Source: Asticcacaulis benevestitus DSM 16100 = ATCC BAA-896
Lineage (GTDB): Bacteria; Pseudomonadota; Alphaproteobacteria; Caulobacterales; Caulobacteraceae
Length of the DNA: 64,000 nt
NCBI RefSeq assembly: GCF_000376105.1
Contig: NZ_AQWM01000001.1
Span: 248,001 to 312,000 of the forward strand
Direction of reading: 5' to 3'
Shown here: positions 57,341 to 64,000 of the stretch, piece by piece
How the letters are laid out: each line of letters begins with the position of its first letter
How positions within the stretch are numbered: the stretch's first letter is position 1
Notes under the pieces: generated by a model
Seen by the model: only the letters and a program-made list of their open reading frames with translations
What the model was told of the DNA's origin: nothing
The model's database searches: none
Translations under genes and position numbers: made by a program

Positions 57341-60145
57341 ATGAACGATACGACATCTTACGAGAGTTTAGGCCCTGACGATCAAGAGCCCGGTCAAGGC
57401 TCTGGCGGGCAACCGCCGGCCGGTATCAGCTTTGTCACCATCGAGGATGAACTGAAGCGTTCCTATCTCGATTACGCCATGAGCGTGATCGTGTCGCGGG
57501 CTCTGCCCGATGCACGCGATGGCCTCAAGCCCGTTCACCGCCGCATTCTCTATTCCATGCACCAGTTGGGCATGCAGCCGTCGAAGTCCTATTCCAAGTG
57601 CGCCCGCGTCGTCGGTGACGTGCTCGGTCGTTTCCACCCGCACGGCGACGCTTCGGTCTATATGGCCCTGGTGCGTATGGCTCAACCGTTCTCGATGGGG
57701 CTGATGCTCATCGACGGTCAGGGCAATTTCGGCTCGGTCGATGGCGATATGCCGGCCTCCATGCGCTATACCGAGTGCCGTATGGCGACCTCGGCGGCGG
57801 CGCTTCTGGCGGATATCGAACAGGACACGGTCGACTTCCAGCCCAACTACGACGGCAAGGAAGAAGAACCGACCGTCCTGCCGGCGCGTATCCCGAACCT
57901 TCTGGTCAATGGGGCAGGCGGTATCGCTGTCGGTATGGCGACCAATATTCCGCCGCACAATCTCGGCGAAATCGTCGATGCCTGTGTCGCCATGCTCGAC
58001 AACCCGGCGATCACGCTGGAAGAACTGCTTGATATCGTGCCGGGGCCGGATTACCCGACCGGCGGTGAAATTCTCGGCCGCACGGCGGCGCGCAACGCTT
58101 TGATGACCGGCCGTGGTTCGGTCGTGACACGCGGCAAGGCGACGATCGAGACCCTGCGCAAGGATCGCGAAGGCATTGTCATCACCGAGTTGCCCTATCA
58201 GGTCAACAAGGCGACCCTGACAGAGTACATCGCTGACATGGTGCGCGAGAAGCGCATCGAGGGCATTTCAGACATACGCGATGAAAGCGATCGCGACGGT
58301 ATGCGGATGGTGATAGAGCTGAAGCGTGAAGCTTCGGGCGACGTCATCCTCAACCAGCTTTATCGCTATACGGCCCTGCAAAGCAGCTTCGGCGTCAATA
58401 TGCTGGCGCTCAACCATGGCCGTCCGCAGCAGATGGGCCTGCGTCAACTGCTCGACATCTTCCTTGAATTCCGCGAAGAGGTGGTGGTCCGGCGTACGCG
58501 CTTCGAACTGAACAAGGCGCGCGATCGCGGCCACGTGCTGGTTGGCTTGACCATTGCTGTCGCCAATATCGATGAAGTCATCCACATTATCCGCTCGTCG
58601 GCCGATCCGGCGGAAGCGCGCGATCGCCTGACCCAGCGGGTCTGGCCGGCCGGCGATATGGCGCCGCTGATCGACCTGATCGCCGATCCGCGTTCGATTG
58701 TCATGGCGGATAGCTCTGTCCGTCTGACCGATGAACAGGCCCGTGCCATCTTGGCCCTGACCCTGTCACGCCTGACCGGCCTTGGCCGCGATGAAATTGG
58801 CACGGAAGCCCGCGCCCTGGCTGACGCCATCGCCGGCTATCTCGAAATCCTCGGTTCGCGTGAGCGTATCGTCGGTATTATCCGCGAAGAACTGCTTGAA
58901 GTGCGTGCACAGTTTGCTGTGCCGCGTCGTACTACCATTCTCGATGGTGAAGGCGACATTGAGGATGAAGACCTGATCCCGCGTGAGGAGATGGTCGTAA
59001 CCGTGACGCACTCCGGTTACGTCAAGCGCACGGCGCTGGCAGCCTATCGCGAGCAGCATCGCGGCGGCAAGGGCCGCTCCGGCATGGCGATGAAGGACGA
59101 AGACGCAATTATTGGGGTCTATTCGGCCACCACGCACCAGCCGATGCTGTTCTTCTCCTCGACCGGAAAAGCTTACAAACTCAAGGTCTGGCGCCTGCCG
59201 CTCGGCAATCCGCAATCCAAAGGCAAGGCGTTCGTCAACCTGCTGCCGCTTGATAGCGGTGAGACCATCACCAATATTCTGGCCCTGCCGGAGGATGAAG
59301 CCGCCTGGGAACGTCAGGACATCATCTTCGCTACCCGGTCGGGCGATATCCGACGCAACAAGCTGAGCGATTTCGTCAACGTCAACCGCGCCGGCAAGAT
59401 CGCCATGAAGCTGGAAGACGGCGACACCATTGTCGGCGTGGCGGTCTGTAACGAAGATCAGGATGTGCTGCTGTCCACTGCGGGCGGTCGTTCGATCCGC
59501 TTTGCCGTCGATGAGGTTCGCGTCTTTAAGGGGCGCGATTCCACCGGGGTGCGCGGCGTGCGCCTGGCGGGTGAAGACACCGTGATTTCAATGGCGATTC
59601 TGCGCCGTGTCGATGCCACACCGGCTGAGCGCGCCGCCTATCTCAAATATGCGGCTCAACAACGCGCGGCTCTGGCCAGTAGCGAAGAGGGCGATGATGC
59701 TGTCGTCGTCGCTGTTGAAGAGAGCGAAGACGAAGGCGATGTCGGCGAGGCCAATCTGACGCCGGAACGTATCGCCGAACTGACGGCGGCCGAGGAATTT
59801 ATCCTGACCGTGGCCGACACTGGCTTTGGCAAGCGTACGTCTTCCTATGATTATCGTCGTACGGGTCGCGGGGGGCAGGGCATTGTCGCCATCGACCTCT
59901 CGAAGCGCGGCGGCAAGCTGGCGGCTTCCTTCCCGATCGATGCGACCGATGGTCTGTTGCTGGTGACATCGGGCGGACAACTGATCCGTACCAACGTAAC
60001 CACAGTCCGGATTGCCAGCCGCAACACCCAAGGCGTCACCATCTTCCGCACATCGGGCGGTGAGAAGGTCGTCTCGGTCGAGCGGATCGTTGACTCGGGC
60101 GATGATGAAGCCAATGAAGGCGCAGTGTCGGGCGAGCAAACCTGA
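57341..60145 (+). CDS. gyrA: DNA gyrase subunit A
   Basis: 934 residues, slightly longer than Escherichia coli GyrA (875) because of an acidic insert ([20 protein letters not shown]) in the C-terminal beta-pinwheel. The N-terminal breakage domain has [20 protein letters not shown], the active Tyr in [10 protein letters not shown], and the quinolone region [17 protein letters not shown]. At the positions of E. coli Ser83 and Asp87 this protein has Ala and Met. Gyrase supercoils DNA with GyrB. The coaD gene starts 21 bases downstream, and a cyclophilin gene follows. Confidence 0.97.
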   Translation: MNDTTSYESLGPDDQEPGQGSGGQPPAGISFVTIEDELKRSYLDYAMSVIVSRALPDARDGLKPVHRRILYSMHQLGMQPSKSYSKCARVVGDVLGRFHPHGDASVYMALVRMAQPFSMGLMLIDGQGNFGSVDGDMPASMRYTECRMATSAAALLADIEQDTVDFQPNYDGKEEEPTVLPARIPNLLVNGAGGIAVGMATNIPPHNLGEIVDACVAMLDNPAITLEELLDIVPGPDYPTGGEILGRTAARNALMTGRGSVVTRGKATIETLRKDREGIVITELPYQVNKATLTEYIADMVREKRIEGISDIRDESDRDGMRMVIELKREASGDVILNQLYRYTALQSSFGVNMLALNHGRPQQMGLRQLLDIFLEFREEVVVRRTRFELNKARDRGHVLVGLTIAVANIDEVIHIIRSSADPAEARDRLTQRVWPAGDMAPLIDLIADPRSIVMADSSVRLTDEQARAILALTLSRLTGLGRDEIGTEARALADAIAGYLEILGSRERIVGIIREELLEVRAQFAVPRRTTILDGEGDIEDEDLIPREEMVVTVTHSGYVKRTALAAYREQHRGGKGRSGMAMKDEDAIIGVYSATTHQPMLFFSSTGKAYKLKVWRLPLGNPQSKGKAFVNLLPLDSGETITNILALPEDEAAWERQDIIFATRSGDIRRNKLSDFVNVNRAGKIAMKLEDGDTIVGVAVCNEDQDVLLSTAGGRSIRFAVDEVRVFKGRDSTGVRGVRLAGEDTVISMAILRRVDATPAERAAYLKYAAQQRAALASSEEGDDAVVVAVEESEDEGDVGEANLTPERIAELTAAEEFILTVADTGFGKRTSSYDYRRTGRGGQGIVAIDLSKRGGKLAASFPIDATDGLLLVTSGGQLIRTNVTTVRIASRNTQGVTIFRTSGGEKVVSVERIVDSGDDEANEGAVSGEQT

Positions 60146-60166
60146 TCACGCTACCGCGGAGGGGCA

Positions 60167-60670
60167 ATGACTGTCGAACGAACAGGCCAAAGAATAGGCC
60201 TCTATCCGGGTACGTTTGACCCGATCACCAATGGTCACAGCGACATTATCGGCCGGGCTGTCAAGCTGGTCGATAAGCTGGTGATCGGCGTGGCGCGCAA
60301 TATCGGCAAGTCACCGATGTTCACCATTGATGAGCGCGTCGATATGGTGCGTGAACAGGTGGCGCATCTTGGGGATCGCGTCGAGGTCAGGCCGTTTGAC
60401 AGCCTGCTGATGCATTTCGCGCAGGAGCTTGGTGCCGGCGTCATTATTCGCGGCTTGCGTGCCGTGGCGGATTTCGAGTACGAATTCCAGATGACAGCGA
60501 TGAACCAACAGCTTAATCGTGAGATTGAGACGGTTTTTTTGATGGCTGATCCACGACACCAGGCAGTTGCCTCGCGTTTGGTCAAAGAAATAGCCCAATT
60601 GGGCGGCAGTATCGCGCCGTTTGTGGCCCCCAGCGTGGCGGAACGTTTGCTGGGCAAGGTCACAAGGTAA
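60167..60670 (+). CDS. coaD: Phosphopantetheine adenylyltransferase
   Basis: 167 residues. GLYPGTFDPITNGHSDIIGR holds the TxGH nucleotidyl-transfer motif, and IIRGLRAVADFEYEFQM and FLMADPRHQAVASRLVKEIA are conserved. It carries out the fourth step of coenzyme A synthesis. GGAGGGG precedes the start. It sits in a likely operon after gyrA. Confidence 0.96.
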   Translation: MTVERTGQRIGLYPGTFDPITNGHSDIIGRAVKLVDKLVIGVARNIGKSPMFTIDERVDMVREQVAHLGDRVEVRPFDSLLMHFAQELGAGVIIRGLRAVADFEYEFQMTAMNQQLNREIETVFLMADPRHQAVASRLVKEIAQLGGSIAPFVAPSVAERLLGKVTR

Positions 60671-60688
60671 CTTAAACAGGAAGACTTG

Positions 60689-61570
60689 ATGTCAGTGTTG
60701 AAAAAGAAGACGCTCTGGGCGGGGGCAATAGCGGCTTTGATGGCAGCGACATCCGCATTTGCACTTGATCCGGGCTATCGCGCGCCGGATGCCGACCACA
60801 CCCTGGTGATCGATACCACCAAGGGGCAGGTCATTGTTGAACTGTATCCCGCCATGGCGCCGCTGAGCGCTGAGCGCCTGATTACCCTGACGCGCCAGAA
60901 ATTCTATGACGGCCTGATCTTCCACCGCGTTATCGAAGACTTCATGGCTCAGACCGGTGATCCGCAAGGCACCGGCATGGGCGGTTCCACCTTGTCGAAT
61001 GTCAAGGGTGAATTCACCATGCGCCATGACGCCAGCTTCCCGCTGACCGTGGCCGTGCGCCCCAAGGGCTCGCTGATCGGCTTTGTCGGCGCCCTGCCGG
61101 TGCAAAGCCAGGTCAATGAACTGATGCCGCTTTCCAACGACGGTAAGGTGATGGCCTGGGGCCTCTATTGTCAGGGCGTGCTCGGCATGGCGCGTGACAA
61201 TTCGCCGGATTCGGCCAACAGCCAGTTCTTCCTGATGCGTGGTGCCAATGCGGCTCTTGAAAAGCGTTATACGCCGGTCGGCGCTATCATCTCCGGCCTC
61301 GATGTCGTGCGTAAGCTCAAGATCGGTGAACCGCCGGTCAATCCCGACAAGATGACGCGCGTGCGCATCTTGTCAGACATTCCGGAAGCCGAGCGTCCGC
61401 AGGTCGAGATCATGGATACGACCTCGCCACAGTTTCAGACCGTGCTTGAGGCCGTGCGTAAGGACAAGGGCGCGGATTTCTCGGCCTGTGACGTAACGAT
61501 CCCGTCAAAGATCCTCAATGCCCCGGCCGTCGCCACCGCTGAAACGCCGGTGACCCCGCCCGCCAAGTAG
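60689..61570 (+). CDS. Exported cyclophilin-type peptidyl-prolyl isomerase
   Basis: 293 residues from the ATG at 60689. The signal peptide ends SAFALD. The cyclophilin domain shows LVIDTTKGQVIVELYPAMAP, FYDGLIFHRVIEDFMAQTGD (catalytic Arg in FHRV), GMARDNSPDSANSQFFLM and TPVGAIISGLDVVRKLKIGE. A loop of ~35 residues in the middle (SLIGFVGALPVQSQVNELMP) and a ~70-residue C-terminal tail are extra to the minimal fold. It acts on proline bonds of periplasmic proteins. Confidence 0.92.
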   Translation: MSVLKKKTLWAGAIAALMAATSAFALDPGYRAPDADHTLVIDTTKGQVIVELYPAMAPLSAERLITLTRQKFYDGLIFHRVIEDFMAQTGDPQGTGMGGSTLSNVKGEFTMRHDASFPLTVAVRPKGSLIGFVGALPVQSQVNELMPLSNDGKVMAWGLYCQGVLGMARDNSPDSANSQFFLMRGANAALEKRYTPVGAIISGLDVVRKLKIGEPPVNPDKMTRVRILSDIPEAERPQVEIMDTTSPQFQTVLEAVRKDKGADFSACDVTIPSKILNAPAVATAETPVTPPAK

Positions 61571-61589
61571 GTTTCGACTGTTCTACGTC

Positions 61590-61623
61590 AAAAAGCGCGG
61601 GCCTGAGGGCCGGCGCTTTTTTT
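61590..61623. terminator. Bidirectional intrinsic terminator
   Basis: AAAAAGCGC-G-GGCC and GGCC-G-GCGCTTTTT form a long stem with one mismatch, with T runs at both ends. It serves both the cyclophilin gene and the opposing Ppx/GppA gene, whose stop lies at its right edge. Confidence 0.85.
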
Positions 61624-62815
61624 ATGCCGGAACGTTGGCGGCGGCAGGTTTGGGGCCACGCCGGCGGCGACGGCGGGTTTTCTTTTTCGCCATCGAGAGC
61701 AGAAGACCTTCGCGCAGACCGCGATCGGCGACGCGCAGCCGCTGGCACGGCCACAGGCGCTGTACGGCCTCAAGGATAGCGGCGCCGGCCAGTACCAGAT
61801 CGGCGCGATCCTTGCCGATGCATGGCTCAAGTTCGCGACCGGCATGGCCCAGATCGAGCAGGCGGGTAATGACAGTCTGGACTTGGTCATGGCTCATCCA
61901 CAGGCCGTCAACCTTTGAGCGGTCGTAGCGCTCCAACTCCAGATGCATCCCCGCCAGTGACGTGATCGCGCCGGAGGTACCGACGATATAGGCCTCGCCG
62001 CAATCGAAATGAGCGCGGAGGGCTTCGGGCTCGGCGAAATCGCGTACCTTTAGACTGACCTCCTCGACCATGGCTTCAAACCAGGCCGAGGTATCGCCGG
62101 ATACCGGTTCTGGGAAACGCTCGGCCAGATTGACGACACCGACTGGAATTGAAATCCAGTAGCGCGGCTTTGGCTGCCGGGGTGCCATGCGCAGGGCGTT
62201 ATTCTGCGCCAGGGCCTGCGCTTCGGGCAGGGCGATCCTTGGGCTTGTATCGCCGACCGGCTCAGGGCTCAGTTCTACCCAGCTCAGTTCGGTCGAGCCG
62301 CCGCCGACATCCATCACGAGGGCGGCGCGTGCCAGAGGTCTGACCTCACGGCCATCGAGTAGCGAAGCGCAACCCAGAACGGACAGGTGCGCCTCTTCTT
62401 CGGGGCTGATAATGGCGAGCTTCAGACCGGTTTCGCGTTCTACGCGCTGGATAAACTCAAGCCCATTGGCGGCGATGCGGCAGGCTTGCGTTGCCACGGC
62501 GCGAATCCGGGTTACGCCGCGCTTCTCGATCTTTTCGGCGCAAATTTTCAACGCCTTCAGCGCGCGGTCCATGGCGCGTTCGTGCAATTCACCGGAATGC
62601 GCCAGGCCTTCGCCAAGACGGACGATTCGCGAAAAGGCCTCAACGATGCGAAATTGCGAATTATGCAGGGTGGCGATCATCAGGCGGCAATTGTTGGTGC
62701 CAAGATCGAGCGCAGCATACATAACCGCGGGCTCGCCACGCGGCGCCTGAGGAGCGTTACGCTGACCGCTGGCCGGTTGGCCGCGTCGGCGGTCTTTTGA
62801 GGGAGCCCGATACAT
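61622..62815 (-). CDS. Ppx/GppA family exopolyphosphatase/pppGpp phosphohydrolase
   Basis: 397 residues. After a basic N-terminus (which may be untranslated if the ATG at 62722 is used), the ASKHA fold shows AALDLGTNNCRLMIA (phosphate 1), RIVRLGEGLAHSGEL, SPEEEAHLSVLGCAS and ALVMDVGGGSTELSW (phosphate 2). The C-terminus is Lys/Arg-rich (KKKTRRRRRRG). Members cut inorganic polyphosphate or convert pppGpp to ppGpp. Which activity dominates cannot be read here. It lacks the C-terminal HD domain of long Ppx forms. Confidence 0.88.
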   Translation of the reverse strand: MYRAPSKDRRRGQPASGQRNAPQAPRGEPAVMYAALDLGTNNCRLMIATLHNSQFRIVEAFSRIVRLGEGLAHSGELHERAMDRALKALKICAEKIEKRGVTRIRAVATQACRIAANGLEFIQRVERETGLKLAIISPEEEAHLSVLGCASLLDGREVRPLARAALVMDVGGGSTELSWVELSPEPVGDTSPRIALPEAQALAQNNALRMAPRQPKPRYWISIPVGVVNLAERFPEPVSGDTSAWFEAMVEEVSLKVRDFAEPEALRAHFDCGEAYIVGTSGAITSLAGMHLELERYDRSKVDGLWMSHDQVQTVITRLLDLGHAGRELEPCIGKDRADLVLAGAAILEAVQRLWPCQRLRVADRGLREGLLLSMAKKKTRRRRRRGPKPAAANVPA

Positions 62816-63093
62816 GGCTCATACCCCGCTTGATCCGTGAAGTCCGTTTCAACACCATGTTGAAAGCCAAGGCCTTTTGGCTTTGACAGGTCTTCTTTCT
62901 CGCTCACCTTATGGCGCGGAATCGTCCATGCCAACCGCTAAATTACACGCCAGCCAGCTCTGGCAAGAAATCCACCTTAATCGTCTCTCGTGAAAATGCT
63001 GCGTATCTGACAACCAAGTGGGGAAGGGCGGTGCGTTTTTATATCGCTTCAGTCCATGATGGTGACATAAGAACGGAGGTTGCGAGTCGTACC

Positions 63094-63438
63094 ATGCCAG
63101 ACCATTCATCAGATCAGCGGTCAGCCAAGTTCGATATTGGACAGGTGGTCAAGCACAACCTGTTTGAATTCCGCGGCGTCGTGTTCGATGTCGATCCGGA
63201 GTTTTCCAACACCGAAGAATGGTGGCAGGCCATACCTGAAAGTGTGCGCCCAGAAAAGGATCAGCCCTTTTATCACCTGCTCGCCACCAATGGTGACAGT
63301 TGCTATGTGGCCTATGCCTCCGAAGGCAATTTGTGCGCAGACAATACAGGTCAGCCCCTTAGCCATCCGCAAACACGCCTGATCTTCGAGCGATTCGAAA
63401 ATGGCCGTTATTTACCCAAGCAGCGCATGGCCAATTAA
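63094..63438 (+). CDS. hspQ: Heat shock protein HspQ (YccV-like)
   Basis: 114 residues from the ATG at 63094. AKFDIGQVVKHNLFEFRGVV, FDVDPEFSNTEEWW and QPFYHLLATNGDSCYVAY, followed by ASEGNLCADN, are the HspQ pattern. In Escherichia coli HspQ is a specificity factor for the Lon protease and binds hemimethylated DNA. GGAGG lies 16 bases upstream, rather far. The longer frame back to 62911 has no family likeness. The 278 bases before it hold no other gene I can support. Confidence 0.88.
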   Translation: MPDHSSDQRSAKFDIGQVVKHNLFEFRGVVFDVDPEFSNTEEWWQAIPESVRPEKDQPFYHLLATNGDSCYVAYASEGNLCADNTGQPLSHPQTRLIFERFENGRYLPKQRMAN

Positions 63439-63560
63439 TCGGCCACGGATTTCATGAGCCCGTTCAGTTCTGGTTCATGTCACGGTCATTAGTTTGGTGG
63501 ATAAGGACATTATGTCCTCAGTATCTTCATGTAAATGTCACGCAAGTCTATGAAAAGACT

Positions 63561-63637
63561 TGGTGAGCGCGCTGGGACTCGAACCCAGGACCCTCTGATT
63601 AAAAGTCAGATGCTCTAGCCGGCTGAGCTACGCGCTC
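63561..63637 (-). tRNA. tRNA-Lys (TTT)
   Basis: The minus strand gives acceptor GAGCGCG/CGCGCTC with discriminator A and an encoded CCA. D arm AGCTCAGCCGGCTAGAGC, anticodon loop CTTTTAA (anticodon TTT) and T arm GGTTCGAGTCC complete it. The 210 bases after it on the right hold no gene that I can support. Confidence 0.95.
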
Positions 63638-63848
63638 ATGAAGAAAGTCAGACTTGACCCGCTCCGTAAAAGAGTGGATCAACGTGGGCTCTTCATAGAG
63701 GGGACTTTTCCTTTTCGCAAGCGCGAGGCGTTGAAATGGAAGCTTTTTTTTATGTATTGTTTTTTTATGGCCCGAATACGCTATAACGAGGCAAGACCGG
63801 ACAGGGGCGCTTATGGTGCTTAGTCCATTGGTATCGAGGGGGCAGTAA

Positions 63849-64000
63849 GTGACGTCAACTAAGGCCGTAGAGATGAAGTTCCCAAGTGGAGTCTGGCTAA
63901 TGCTGGCCGCAGGAATTTTGTTGTCCGGTTGCGCCTCCAAGCCCCACTACGATCCCAGGGGGTATCCCGATGATTCGCGCCGGGGAAATCCGGATGAGCG
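63849..64000 (+). CDS. Start of a putative lipoprotein, cut by the window edge
   Basis: The frame opens at a GTG (63849, preceded by GGGGG) or an ATG (63873). From the ATG it reads a lysine, a hydrophobic run and the lipobox LLSGC, then ASKPHYDPRGYPDDSRRGNP. Lipid attachment at that Cys is likely. Only about 50 residues are visible, so the family is unknown; RlpA-type septal proteins start in a similar way, but I cannot confirm that. Confidence 0.55.
   Translation, partial: MTSTKAVEMKFPSGVWLMLAAGILLSGCASKPHYDPRGYPDDSRRGNPDE

Noticed and set aside
62911-63093. N-terminal extension of HspQ to residue 175
   Set aside because: The extra 61 residues have no likeness to the family, and the ATG at 63094 gives the standard length.

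Overview
The window looks like chromosome from a stalked or budding alphaproteobacterium of the Caulobacteraceae, and Asticcacaulis or a close relative fits best. The grounds are a clear PopZ beside valS, an flbT-flaF-flagellin cluster with three short flagellins, two sigma-54-type flagellin promoters, a perfect CtrA-type box, FlmG-like flagellin glycosyltransferases and a FlaEY-like protein. Most genes are GC-rich housekeeping genes. The genus is an inference from gene content, not from a database match.

Layout. 1-3.0 kb: the end of a GH97 glycosidase and a secreted CE1-type esterase. 3.1-3.8 kb: decayed SDR and RidA remnants. 3.8-8.1 kb: an M3 peptidase coupled to a Cds1-like PLP enzyme, then an opposing NhaD/ArsB-type permease. 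8.3-9.6 kb: a small graveyard beside tRNA-Asn, with an AraC remnant, an unidentified tail and a truncated P4-type integrase. 9.8-17.5 kb: chemoreceptor, tRNA-Cys, Pcm-like protein, TolC, PopZ and ValS. 17.5-23.4 kb: three sugar-transfer genes, two low-complexity envelope proteins and an RlmD/TrmA-type RNA methyltransferase. 23.4-28.4 kb: Slt-type transglycosylase, UDG-like protein and ETF-ubiquinone oxidoreductase. 28.6-39.2 kb: TPR protein-IspE, DUF6157, AmpG-like permease, GlyQ-GlyS and PPDK. 39.3-43.7 kb: an OmpA/microprotein/helix-hairpin trio, an NrtR-like regulator with an HD phosphohydrolase, and a universal stress protein.

43.8-55.1 kb is the flagellar island: two tandem TPR-glycosyltransferases (FlmG-like) run away from flbT-flaF, followed by flagellin, flagellin, flaG, flagellin and the FlaEY-like giant. 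In Caulobacter such genes make, dose and glycosylate flagellin. 55.2-64 kb: two small exported proteins of unknown role, ssb, gyrA-coaD-cyclophilin, Ppx/GppA, HspQ, tRNA-Lys and the start of a lipoprotein.

I found no CRISPR array, no rRNA, no intact insertion sequence and no defence island. The most interesting points are the duplicated FlmG-like genes, an identical 12-nt start/stop junction used twice in the flagellar island, a GyrA with non-consensus residues at both main quinolone positions, and several proteins that keep a fold but have lost its catalytic or cofactor motif.
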